From the NCBI GenBank assembly GCA_002069885.1, contig MWCD01000035.1:1-40955 (forward strand): 40,955 bases of DNA, in the 5' to 3' direction. The translations under genes were made by a program, and so were the position numbers. The DNA comes from a bacterium ADurb.Bin236. Lineage in GTDB: Bacteria > UBP15 > UBA6099. Of the stretch, positions 32,164 through 40,878 are shown one piece after another (the stretch's first letter is position 1; each line of letters begins with the position of its first letter). The notes beneath the pieces are model-generated. The model did not search any database. It was given only the letters and a program-made list of their open reading frames with translations, and was not told the DNA's origin.

Positions 32164-33711
32164 ATGGATGAATTCGTTTCTAAAAAGATTCAAGACTGTA
32201 TTAATCGCGCCGAAGATCTGATTCGCTCAGCGAAAAGAGTTTTAATAAGCGAGGATCTTCCGAATATCTCTTTTTTCCTGTCAATATTAGCGTTGGAGGA
32301 AATTGGCAAAGCAGAAATACTTGCGATGTGTGCGATTTTCAAGGCGGTAGGAAAACCTTATGATAATCAGCTGAAACGCACACATGATCATGTTGGTAAA
32401 ATATTCTGGGCATTATGGCATCCAAGCATCTCAAGCGAGCACATAACAGGCGAACAAATTGGATATTATCAAGGACTTGCAAGAGATCTGTTTAAAAGAA
32501 GAAATCTTGCATTGTACGTTGATTGCTATGAAGGCAAAGTAAACGGTGGCTCACAATCAACCGAGGATATTGAAAAAGAAGAGGCCGAGAGCATGATCGA
32601 TCTTGTGCAAGCCAGAATTAGCCTCGCTAAGGAAAAGGACATCGCATTTATTGATTCAGAGCCAGATGAACTGATTGAGTGGTTTTTTATGATCACCGAG
32701 GACGATAGGAAGAGAAACCAAATATTTGGTGATTTCTATTTGTCGAAGCTTAAAGAACTTGGCAGCGTAAGAGAGTGGTTGGGTTGGTTAAAAGATTGGT
32801 TAGAAAAAGAAGAAGAAGCTGTAAGACAGGTTCTGGTTAAAGAGATTAACAGAAAAGCACCTCAAAAGGGTGAAGGAATATCGAACAAATGGGAAATAAC
32901 GATACGTCTTCAAACACTTTCACACTCAATCAGGCCGAAGACATTGAAACTATGGAACGACAAAGTGGATTCGATACAAATTGCGCCCGTTAGGAGCGGC
33001 AAGAATGAGATCGACGTAAAGTTCATTCTGAGAGAAGATATCACGGTGGACTCTCTCTACTATGCAGGATGGGGTATGGCACGCATGTTCGTAACTGCTA
33101 TCAACATAGGCACGATGGGATTGTTCTGGTGGTATGTGCCAAGAGATATTGATAGGTATTTTATAAAAGTAAAGGATCTACAGTTAATGCATGAAATAGA
33201 AATGGGGATACGGCCAAAGCTTCAGTTGGATTGGGAAAAACATCAAAGAGCATTTTCTGAACAGGATATTGAAAACACGATTTTGAGTTTCATTTTTATT
33301 CCTAGCTCAAATGAAAGGAACCAGCAAGAGCCATTCACTCATTACATAAATGGATTGGCATTTATGTGCAAAAACGATATTTATTTGCGGTTTGAGGCTA
33401 ATGCATATTTTGAATTCTACAAATCTCTAAAAAAAGGAATGGAGTTATATGCAGACTGGAATCCAAGTGAGGATTATTTAAAAGCGTTCACTAAGTTTAT
33501 GTTTGATTTGAAGCCAGATGCTTCTGATTTTGAGAAGTATGTTGCATATGGCGAATTACTCGAAAAACAAGTCGAGACGCCTCAATTAACTCTCGAAGAT
33601 GTGGCAATGATGAAGGCACTATGCGACTGGTATTTTATGAGACAGTTTATGAGAATGGCCGAAGATAGGGCCCTGCAGGAAATCAGAACCGACGATAATG
33701 ACAACTCTTGA
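32164..33711 (+). CDS. AbiV-like abortive infection protein with long C-terminal extension
   Basis: The N-terminal 150 or so residues (AEDLIRSAKRVLISEDLPNIS, LSILALEEIGKAEILAM) match the AbiV pattern, in which a repeated helix pair ends with the LALEEIGKA signature. AbiV of Lactococcus (about 200 residues) binds a phage protein and stops phage translation. This protein is 515 residues, so over 300 residues are extra: an alpha/beta region with FILREDITVDSLYYAGWGMA and a later DIYLRFEANAYFEFYKSL. It is AT-rich against its neighbours and stands alone, as expected of a recently acquired defence gene. The N-terminal match is by eye only. Confidence 0.55.
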   Translation: MDEFVSKKIQDCINRAEDLIRSAKRVLISEDLPNISFFLSILALEEIGKAEILAMCAIFKAVGKPYDNQLKRTHDHVGKIFWALWHPSISSEHITGEQIGYYQGLARDLFKRRNLALYVDCYEGKVNGGSQSTEDIEKEEAESMIDLVQARISLAKEKDIAFIDSEPDELIEWFFMITEDDRKRNQIFGDFYLSKLKELGSVREWLGWLKDWLEKEEEAVRQVLVKEINRKAPQKGEGISNKWEITIRLQTLSHSIRPKTLKLWNDKVDSIQIAPVRSGKNEIDVKFILREDITVDSLYYAGWGMARMFVTAINIGTMGLFWWYVPRDIDRYFIKVKDLQLMHEIEMGIRPKLQLDWEKHQRAFSEQDIENTILSFIFIPSSNERNQQEPFTHYINGLAFMCKNDIYLRFEANAYFEFYKSLKKGMELYADWNPSEDYLKAFTKFMFDLKPDASDFEKYVAYGELLEKQVETPQLTLEDVAMMKALCDWYFMRQFMRMAEDRALQEIRTDDNDNS

Positions 33712-33843
33712 TTTGGTGAAGCTTGAGGAGCTGAAAAAGATATTAAACTTGAATTGCTTTGGAAAATACAGTGTATTTATCTCCTAATTAGGCCAACCTT
33801 GTTTCCTCTGTAGCTTTGTCACAAAAGTTCAGATAGGCAGGGG

Positions 33844-35757
33844 TCACCATTCGGCTTTGAGGCCGAAGAAGAGGGGGCCGCCGACCCGGATGTGGTTGTG
33901 CCTCTTCTGGATGAAGTCGTACGCGGCGTCGGGTATCTTGACGTTTATCTGCTGTGGCCGTTTGGCTATTTTCCAGCGCTCTTCGAGCGGGGCTTGTTTG
34001 CCGTCGCGGACGGCGGACTCGACGTCGGCGGCGAATCCGGCGATGACGGCGTCGATGAAGCGAACGCCTGAGCGCGCGCCTTCGTCGTATATCGGCGCGT
34101 ATTTGTCGCCGAGCGCCATCCTGTCCTGCGGCAAGCCGAGGACTTCTCCTTCGTGCGCGTAGATGGTGTTCATGGCGGCCAAGCTGAGCATGGGTTTGCC
34201 GGCGTCCCAGTTGAAGACGGATATTTTTACGTTTTTGCCGAGGACGTCTCCGTCGAAGAGGGGGACTTCTGCGGGGCCGGGGGTGTCTTTGGCGGCGATG
34301 GCTTTTGCGGTCATGGATTCGAGGGCGGAGGCGAGGGCGGAGGATTCGGGCCGCCGGTCGAACGTTATCATGGCGGCGATTTCGGCGTCCGTGAACTCGA
34401 CTTCCTCGTAGAACTGCGGGAACACGAGCGCCCTGAGGTCGGACGCGCCCGTGAGTATCATCGCCATCCGCTCGACTCCGAATCCGATGTTGAAGACGGG
34501 GAGGTCGATGTTGTAGTTGCGGAGCGCGGCGGGGGCGTAGAAGCCGAGGTTTCCGACTTCGATCTGTTCGCCTTTGTATTTGACGAACACTTCGGTGTCC
34601 GTTTCGGGGTCGTAGTATCTGCTGGCGATTTTTTTCTTCTGGAAGTTGCACTCGTCGAAACCGAGGCGTTTGAGGACGTCGATGGTTAGGCGTTTGCCGT
34701 CTTCCATAGTGAGTTTTTCGTCCATGACGACGACGGAGGCGGATGTGCTTTCGAATAGGTGGCGGGGGTCCTGCCGTTGTTCGCGCCTGAAGCGGGAGCC
34801 GACGGAGAACAGCCTGACTGGCAGGGGCATCTTGTGGCGCATGCGTTCGAGAACGGGGAACCAGTTGCTGGTCATGTGCGAGCGCAGGGTTTTCTTGGTG
34901 ACGACAGGCTTGAGTTCCTTGAATTCCGGGAAGACGCGTTCGAGGATTTCCGCGGCTTGGTCGCCGGTGATTTTCAGCCTGAGGGCGAGTTCTTCCAAGA
35001 AGTCGTCGGCTTCGATAGCGGCCTCTTTGTATTCGCGAAGGAGTATGCGGAGGTCTTGTTCGCGGTCGAAGCCGGGGACGATTGCGTTGATGAGTTCGAG
35101 TTTGGGTTTGCTGAGTCCGATGTCCGCGCGGTCGAGTCCGGCGATGTAGAAAACGCGGTCGAGGATGAGCGGGGCTTCGGGGCCGTATTGTTTATAGACG
35201 TGTAGGTCGTCGACGATGGCCGGGTTGATCATTTCGTCGAGGCCGAGGTCGAGGAAGGCTTCGCGGAAGCGCTGGTTGAGGGCGGCGACGGGGTGCTCGC
35301 GCCCGGTTTTCATCGCGAACGCGAGGGCTTCGGCGGCCCCGATTTCGATGGAGCGGCTCAGTTCGCTCATGGGGTGTCCGCGCCCGGCCATCTCGAATGA
35401 TTTGTACCAGCCGAAGGGACACCGGATGATGGGTAGGTCTTCCATGGCGGCCCTCATCATGCGTATGATGCGCAGCGAGTTTTCGGGGCGGCCGAGGTTG
35501 TTCGACAGATGGGAGTATGGATATAGGACGATGGATTTCGCGCCTGTCTGCTGGAATACTTTTTGGATTTCCTCTCGGGCGCGCGCGACCACCGCGTCGG
35601 CGGTTTTCTCGTCGTTCTTTTCGGCGGCTATCATGACCACCAGAGCGTCGTCTACGGCTGCTTCGCGGACGACGGGCGGCTCTATTTTTTCAGCGAACTT
35701 CGTCTGTTCGGTCGCCCTGAAGGAAAACGGGGCGGAATGTATCATAAGCAGTTTCAT
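33844..35757 (-). CDS. sepS: O-phosphoseryl-tRNA synthetase with fused archaeal ThrRS-type editing domain
   Basis: The 637-residue protein joins two parts. Residues 1-140 are an archaeal-type ThrRS editing domain (MKLLMIHSAPFSF; YPYSHLSNN with H83; PFGWYKSFE with Y118 and K119; GHPMSELSR with E132), which in archaea removes serine from tRNA-Thr. Residues 155-637 are a class II SepRS, which loads phosphoserine on tRNA-Cys: LRSHMTSNWF (289-300), FRREQRQD (motif 2, 323-330), STSAS (337-341), YYDPETDTEVF (381-391), NIGFGVERMAMIL (motif 3, 423-435) and a C-terminal anticodon-binding part. Residues I remember as binding phosphoserine in archaeal SepRS (HMT, SAS, TxT, N of NIGFG) are all kept. GGAGG precedes the ATG. 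SepCysS, the partner that turns Sep-tRNA into Cys-tRNA, is absent here. Confidence 0.9.
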   Translation of the reverse strand: MKLLMIHSAPFSFRATEQTKFAEKIEPPVVREAAVDDALVVMIAAEKNDEKTADAVVARAREEIQKVFQQTGAKSIVLYPYSHLSNNLGRPENSLRIIRMMRAAMEDLPIIRCPFGWYKSFEMAGRGHPMSELSRSIEIGAAEALAFAMKTGREHPVAALNQRFREAFLDLGLDEMINPAIVDDLHVYKQYGPEAPLILDRVFYIAGLDRADIGLSKPKLELINAIVPGFDREQDLRILLREYKEAAIEADDFLEELALRLKITGDQAAEILERVFPEFKELKPVVTKKTLRSHMTSNWFPVLERMRHKMPLPVRLFSVGSRFRREQRQDPRHLFESTSASVVVMDEKLTMEDGKRLTIDVLKRLGFDECNFQKKKIASRYYDPETDTEVFVKYKGEQIEVGNLGFYAPAALRNYNIDLPVFNIGFGVERMAMILTGASDLRALVFPQFYEEVEFTDAEIAAMITFDRRPESSALASALESMTAKAIAAKDTPGPAEVPLFDGDVLGKNVKISVFNWDAGKPMLSLAAMNTIYAHEGEVLGLPQDRMALGDKYAPIYDEGARSGVRFIDAVIAGFAADVESAVRDGKQAPLEERWKIAKRPQQINVKIPDAAYDFIQKRHNHIRVGGPLFFGLKAEW

Positions 35758-35859
35758 CGAAGCTCTCCTCCGCCGGGCCGACTGTGGTTTCTGCGTCCGG
35801 CGTTCCAATAATGTTAATACATAAGGGCGAAGAATTAAAGGCGCGCGGGCGCTCGCGGC

Positions 35860-35936
35860 GTCGCGTGGCGGGGGGCTGCGGGTTTTCGGGCGGAGCGCGG
35901 CGGGTCTGCGGCGACCGCAGAGCGCGCGTCTTCAAG
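35860..35936. other. GC-rich divergent intergenic stretch with hairpin
   Basis: Between the SepRS and glycyl radical enzyme starts lies a block almost entirely of G and C. It contains TCTGCGG-CGA-CCGCAGA (35905-35921), a perfect 7-bp stem with 3-base loop. No tRNA cloverleaf fits. It could be a leader RNA or a protein site; nothing decides this. Confidence 0.4.
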
Positions 35937-35965
35937 TTGTGATTTGCGGGAGCCATATATATAAT
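35937..35965 (+). promoter_or_regulatory. Promoter of the glycyl radical enzyme operon
   Basis: TTGTGA (35937-35942) and TATAAT (35960-35965) are exactly 17 bases apart, with the ATG 28 bases after the -10. Confidence 0.6.
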
Positions 35966-35993
35966 CAGAAATAACATATTTTGGGAGACGGAT

Positions 35994-38390
35994 ATGGACT
36001 GCGATTGCGGCTCGACCGGAACGATGATATGGAAAGAGGCGGATACGCTTCCTCCGCGCGTCAAAAGGCTCCGGGACGAGTATTTCTCGTTCTACGAGCG
36101 GGACTATTTCCGCAACGAGGCGCTCGGGTTCTCCACGGGCGCGCAATGGGACGTGCTGTGGCGGTCATATAACTGGGGCATCAATCCTGAAATTTTTCCG
36201 TTTTTCGCGGCGATTGAGGACTCTCTGCTCGCGTCGGCGGTCATTGTGAAAACGCCTGAAAGTTTCTGGAAGCTGCCGCTTGTCCGTCGGCGGTCGCTGT
36301 TCTTTTCCGAAGTTTTAAGAAAGCATTTGCCGGCGCAGATACTTGAGGGCGAGTTGATTGTGGGCGCGCAGTTCAACAACGCGATGTCCCTGTGCCTGAA
36401 CAAGGCGGAGGCGAAGGGGTTCCGGGCGGCGCAGAAGAAGTGGTGGGACGCCGCGCAGGTTCTGAACGACACCGGTGTGGGCAACTGCGGGGCGGTGCCG
36501 GGGCATCTGATTCCGAACTACAAAAAAGCCGTTGAGATAGGATTCGCCGGGTACGCCGAGGAGATAAAAGCGGAACTGAGGAAGCAGCCGGATGAGAGGA
36601 AGCGGGCGCAGTTGCAGGCGATGTTGGAGTGTTGCGAGGCCGTTCCGGATTTCACGTCGCGGTATGCGGCGGAGGCGGAAAGGCTGGCGGCAGCCGAGGG
36701 CGACGCGGCGCGCCGCGCGGAGCTTGCCGAGATAGCGCGAGTCTGCCGCAAGGTTCCGTGGAACCCGCCGGAAACGTTCGCGGAGTCCCTGCAGGCGGTG
36801 TGGTTCACGCACATGCTGGCGATGTTCTCCGAGTCCTATCCGGGGCCGGGCGTCTCGCACGGGCGCATCGACCAGTACCTGTTCCCGCTGTACAAGAAGA
36901 GCGTCGAGCAGGGAATGACGAGGGAGCAGGCGCGCGAGTTGCTGATGTGTTTCTGGATAAAACACAATTATGCTTATGATTTCATGGGCCGCGTCGGGGC
37001 CAATCAGGGAATAAATTCAGGGTTCGGGCAGTTGGTCACGTTGAGCGGGTGCGGGCCTGACGGCTCAGACCTGACGAACGAGCTGACGATGCTCATGCTG
37101 GACGTTATCGAGGAAATAAACATGCTGGAGCCGAAGCCGAACGTGAGGCTGCACAGGAACTCGCCGCCGGAGCTGGTGGAGCGGGTGGGCGGGATGCTGT
37201 CCAAGGCGCAGGGCGCGCCCGTGCTGCTCAACTTCGACGAGGCGTCCATGCGCGGCCTCAAGTGGCAGGGCATGCCGGAGGGCGAGCTGTGGGACTACGC
37301 GCCCGTCGGATGCCTAGAAAACGCGTTTCAGGGCTGCGATCGCTCCGGCACGGTGGACGTCAACCTCAACTTGGCCAAAGCGGTTGAACTTACGCTTAAC
37401 GACGGTTGCGATTTGGCTACCGGACGGCGAATCGGCCCGAAGACGGGCGACCCGGCGGCTTTCGACTCGTTCGACAAATTCTACGCCGCCTTCAACGCGC
37501 AGCTTGACGCCCTGCTGGACGTCATCTGCGAGTGCGTCGAGACGGCGGACTTCGTCCGCTCCAAATACGAGTTCATCCCTTATCTGTCCGTCCTTGTGGA
37601 CGGCTGCATGGAGAACGGCAGGGACATCAACGAGGGCGGCGCGAAATACAACTACATAACCGTCGAGGGCATCGCGTTCGGCACGACGGTGGACTCCGTC
37701 GCGGCTGTGAAGAAGGTGGTGTTTGAGGAGGGCAGGGTGTCGATGCCCGACCTTGTGGCGGCTATCAAGGCCAACTACGAAGGACACGAAAAGACGCGCC
37801 AGTTCATGATGAACCGCGCGCCGAAATACGGCACGGACGACAACGAGGCCGACGCGCTGGCGGCTGAGATTAACAAGAGGTGGACGGAGCGGGCGTTCGC
37901 TCGCGTCTCCCCCCACACCGGCAAACGGTTCCGGGGCGGCTACCTTTCTTGGAACTACTGGATAGCGTACGCGCCTTTCACAGCCGCCACGCCAGACGGC
38001 AGAAAGCGCGGCTCGTTCCTGTCCAACGGCATAGGCCCGGTGAACGGGATGGACCGCAAAGGGCCGACCGCCAACATCCGCTCCGTAGGCAAGGTCGGGC
38101 TTGAGTCCGCTCCCAACGGGGCGTCGCACACCATCAGCGTCAGCCCGTCGCTGTTGCGCGACCCCGAACACGTGACGAAACTTTCGTCCATGCTGCGGGC
38201 GTACGCGCTCGAAGGCGGCACCGCGCTTCAGGTGAATGTGCTCGACCCCGACACTCTCCGGCGCGCTCAGAAAAATCCAGAAGAATACCGCAACCTGCTG
38301 GTCAGGGTCACCGGCTACAACGCCTATTTCGTGAACCTCGGCAGAGAGATTCAGGACGAGATAATCGCGCGCGAGGCGGGGGTTCTCTGA
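35994..38390 (+). CDS. Glycyl radical enzyme of unassigned substrate
   Basis: The 798-residue cytoplasmic enzyme has the ten-stranded PFL-type fold marks: SHGRIDQYLFPLY, the thiyl loop APVGCLENAFQG (C440, E442) and the C-terminal radical loop RVTGYNAYFVNLGREIQDEI with G774 as radical site. A Cys-x-Glu thiyl motif separates dehydratases, lyases and decarboxylases from pyruvate formate-lyase, which has two adjacent cysteines. The residues after the glutamate (Asn, not Pro as in choline lyase or glycerol dehydratase) and NVNLNLAK fit no group I can name. GGGAG precedes the start. The activase follows 48 bases later. Confidence 0.85.
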   Translation: MDCDCGSTGTMIWKEADTLPPRVKRLRDEYFSFYERDYFRNEALGFSTGAQWDVLWRSYNWGINPEIFPFFAAIEDSLLASAVIVKTPESFWKLPLVRRRSLFFSEVLRKHLPAQILEGELIVGAQFNNAMSLCLNKAEAKGFRAAQKKWWDAAQVLNDTGVGNCGAVPGHLIPNYKKAVEIGFAGYAEEIKAELRKQPDERKRAQLQAMLECCEAVPDFTSRYAAEAERLAAAEGDAARRAELAEIARVCRKVPWNPPETFAESLQAVWFTHMLAMFSESYPGPGVSHGRIDQYLFPLYKKSVEQGMTREQARELLMCFWIKHNYAYDFMGRVGANQGINSGFGQLVTLSGCGPDGSDLTNELTMLMLDVIEEINMLEPKPNVRLHRNSPPELVERVGGMLSKAQGAPVLLNFDEASMRGLKWQGMPEGELWDYAPVGCLENAFQGCDRSGTVDVNLNLAKAVELTLNDGCDLATGRRIGPKTGDPAAFDSFDKFYAAFNAQLDALLDVICECVETADFVRSKYEFIPYLSVLVDGCMENGRDINEGGAKYNYITVEGIAFGTTVDSVAAVKKVVFEEGRVSMPDLVAAIKANYEGHEKTRQFMMNRAPKYGTDDNEADALAAEINKRWTERAFARVSPHTGKRFRGGYLSWNYWIAYAPFTAATPDGRKRGSFLSNGIGPVNGMDRKGPTANIRSVGKVGLESAPNGASHTISVSPSLLRDPEHVTKLSSMLRAYALEGGTALQVNVLDPDTLRRAQKNPEEYRNLLVRVTGYNAYFVNLGREIQDEIIAREAGVL

Positions 38391-38437
38391 GAGATGCGCC
38401 GAACCGCCACCATGACCGCGCTTCCGGCGGCGCGCCG

Positions 38438-39373
38438 ATGAGCCGCGAAGCTGTCATCTTCAACGTCCAACGCTTTAGCACCGAGGACGGCCCCGGCATC
38501 CGCACCACATGTTTTCTCAAAGGCTGCCCCCTCTCATGCGTGTGGTGCCACAACCCCGAAGGCATATCTCCGCGCCCGCAGACGATGTGGTACGACGTCA
38601 GGTGCATCGGCTGCCGCAGTTGCGTGGACGTCTGCCCGGTGGGCGCGCTCACGGCGGGCGACAAAGGCATTAAGATTAACCGCTCCACATGTTCGGCGTG
38701 CGGCAAATGCGCGGACGCCTGCCCGGCGGCGGCCATCGAGATTATCGGCAAGAGCTGGACGCCGGAGGCTCTTACGGACGAGGTTCTGCGGGACTCCGCG
38801 TTCTATGAAACATCGGGCGGCGGGGTGACGATATCCGGCGGCGAGCCTCTGGCGCAACACGAGTTCGTTATGGATTTCATCAGCAGATGCAAAGGGGCCG
38901 GACTGCATGTCGCGCTGGACACCTCCGGCTACGCCGCCCCCGCCGTGTTCGACCCCGCCGCCGACGCCGCGGACATGGTTCTGCTTGACCTCAAAACGAT
39001 GAACCCCGCCGCGCACCTCGAACTCACAGGCGTCCCCCTTGAACCAGTGCTGCGCAGCGCCCGCAGTCTCGGAGAAACCCGCAAACGCGTGTGGATCCGC
39101 ACCCCGGTTATCCCCGGCGCCACGGATTCAGACGAGAACATAACCGCTGTCGCCCGCTTCATCGCGGACAACATTCCCGGCTGCGACCGCTACGATATAT
39201 TGCCGTTCAGCAATATTTGCGCGTCCAAGTACGAGAGGCTGGGCATGGAGTTCAGGTTCAAGGAAACCCCGCTAGTGCCGATGGAAAGGATGGAAGAGTT
39301 AAAAGCCGACGCCGAACGCGCCGGCGCCCCCAACGTCGTCATTCAAGGCCTCACCACAAGAAAACCCCAATAA
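38438..39373 (+). CDS. Glycyl-radical-enzyme activating protein (radical SAM)
   Basis: The 311-residue activase abstracts the hydrogen from the glycine of its partner using S-adenosylmethionine. Marks are FSTEDGPGIRTTCFLKGC, the radical SAM cluster C30-x3-C34-x2-C37 (CPLSCVWC), two 4Fe-4S inserts (C56, C59, C62, C66 and C85, C88, C91, C95) and TISGGEPLAQ. The two extra clusters are usual for activases of non-PFL glycyl radical enzymes. It directly follows the enzyme gene on the same strand, so they form one operon. Oxygen sensitivity of both implies anoxic growth. Confidence 0.92.
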   Translation: MSREAVIFNVQRFSTEDGPGIRTTCFLKGCPLSCVWCHNPEGISPRPQTMWYDVRCIGCRSCVDVCPVGALTAGDKGIKINRSTCSACGKCADACPAAAIEIIGKSWTPEALTDEVLRDSAFYETSGGGVTISGGEPLAQHEFVMDFISRCKGAGLHVALDTSGYAAPAVFDPAADAADMVLLDLKTMNPAAHLELTGVPLEPVLRSARSLGETRKRVWIRTPVIPGATDSDENITAVARFIADNIPGCDRYDILPFSNICASKYERLGMEFRFKETPLVPMERMEELKADAERAGAPNVVIQGLTTRKPQ

Positions 39374-39645
39374 TGCCGTTAAAATCTTTGTATTGTTAAA
39401 TCGAACAAGGCTGCCTTAGTATTTCTACAGCAATATTTGTCGCATAAACTGCGCTTCCCCGCCCAATGACGTTTGCACAAAATCTGTTTTTTAATTAACA
39501 CTAAAACTGACACGACCGTCACGGCTAGACTCAAAACTACCACCCAAAACCACTCAAACATTACAAAATACAGACCTGACCCCTCATTCCCCAAACACCG
39601 TGACCACAAACGTGCTATGGATCCCAAACTCGTGAATCCTACTTT

Positions 39646-40410
39646 CTAAAGTTCAAAGGTACGCACAAAACCCCATTTCTTCCATAACACAATATAGGCA
39701 ATGTGTTGCTTGTTGTGTCTGATTAATCTTCCCATAAATATCTCGGCATATTTTGTAATGTCATCGTACAATATCTCAATACCATCAACGGGCTTGCCAA
39801 ATAATATATTCGCTGAGTCCAAATCTTCTTTTGACATCCGAATAGTATCAAAATCAATCTTTTTATATTCTAAGTTTGGCAAGCACATGCCATCGGTCCC
39901 AATATAATACATACCTTTGACTATTTTCCAAATAACATTGTCTTTCATATCACGAACTCGCTTATCATTTGAATATGTGCCATCTAAATTGAGCACAATG
40001 TCATCGTTGGGATAATACAAATCAGATTTGCAGCACGTAAGTATTGTTTTCAATTCTTTCTTGTCTATGAGTCTATTATTTATCTCTTGTTTTGTTGCGT
40101 TATGTTTTATTAATAGTTTTCTATCTAAATCGTTAAGAATAAAATCATTTCCTGGCACTTCACTGCTTAGGCCACCAAAGAAATAGTAAAAGTTTTTTTC
40201 CTCATTTGAAAATGAATTGTTGCAATTATGACATGCGGGTAGAGTTCTAAGCTGGACATTCTTTGCTATTTTATAATCAATCGGAAAAAATGTGCGCGGT
40301 ATAAAATGTTCCTTACAAGCAAGCGATAAATTCTGCTGTTTAAGAAGGGTTTTATTCTTTGTTATTCTTTTGCCACATAAATAGCATTTATAAATCTGTC
40401 TCATTACCAT
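39646..40410 (-). CDS. HNH-type nuclease-like protein
   Basis: The 254-residue, AT-rich protein starts with CYLCGK (C9, C12), continues with KEHFIPRTFFP (His of the HNH-like site) and LPACHNCNNSFSNEEK, the CxxC and N of an HNH/treble-clef nuclease. The rest is of unknown fold. No adjacent methylase or integrase shows a system. Codon and base use differ from the glycyl radical operon, suggesting acquisition. Nuclease activity is inferred only from the motif. Confidence 0.6.
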   Translation of the reverse strand: MVMRQIYKCYLCGKRITKNKTLLKQQNLSLACKEHFIPRTFFPIDYKIAKNVQLRTLPACHNCNNSFSNEEKNFYYFFGGLSSEVPGNDFILNDLDRKLLIKHNATKQEINNRLIDKKELKTILTCCKSDLYYPNDDIVLNLDGTYSNDKRVRDMKDNVIWKIVKGMYYIGTDGMCLPNLEYKKIDFDTIRMSKEDLDSANILFGKPVDGIEILYDDITKYAEIFMGRLIRHNKQHIAYIVLWKKWGFVRTFEL

Positions 40411-40641
40411 ACCTTGCTAACATTATTCTTGAACTCCATCGGATAATTGAATGATTGTTAATAATATAATCAAGCTCCGGATAATAAGGATTTGAGGGCA
40501 TAGAGACAATTCACAGAATGATATTTACTCTCGGATCGGATATTCATCATGATGTTCTCTATCGCTTTTCAAATCTGTTAACGTAAGAATTATCCGGCAA
40601 TGGTCTCGGCTTGACCAATGCCCTCACGAATCGTGAAACTT

Positions 40642-40878
40642 CTATGCGGCTTTGCCAAAATAGAACTTCTTATGGTGCCATAAATCATAAAGCCATAGCA
40701 AAATACCTATAATAACGAATGCATATATCAAATTATCGCCTAAAGTTTTCAATTCCGGTAGTTTCATAAATAAACGAATTGCTAACGAGGCTGATATAAG
40801 AATAAGATTTTGAACTATCCAGCAACAATACAAATTGTTAATAACTTTATTGCCATTACACTTGATTGATAAAAGCAA
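40642..40878 (-). CDS. Small membrane protein, possibly cut at its 5' end by the IS edge
   Basis: The 78-residue frame has two hydrophobic helices (NLILISASLAIRLFM; LIYAFVIIGILLWLYDLW) and a basic tail. It would start with TTG directly against the IS3-like end, so its true start was probably removed or replaced. An internal ATG gives a product with one helix. Function unknown. Confidence 0.4.
   Translation of the reverse strand: MLLSIKCNGNKVINNLYCCWIVQNLILISASLAIRLFMKLPELKTLGDNLIYAFVIIGILLWLYDLWHHKKFYFGKAA

Noticed and set aside
33788-34651. Arginine-rich minus-strand frame inside the SepRS gene
   Set aside because: It is a shadow frame with no protein-like composition.
33844-35757. Threonyl-tRNA synthetase
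   Set aside because: The N-terminal domain is ThrRS-like, but the catalytic part has SepRS motifs (SHMTS, SAS, TxTEVF) and lacks the ThrRS core pattern.
35994-38390. Pyruvate formate-lyase
   Set aside because: The thiyl loop has one Cys followed by Leu-Glu instead of two adjacent cysteines, and the activase has two extra clusters.
39379-39627. Small membrane protein on the minus strand
   Set aside because: A hydrophobic stretch is present, but there is no ribosome site and the tail looks random.
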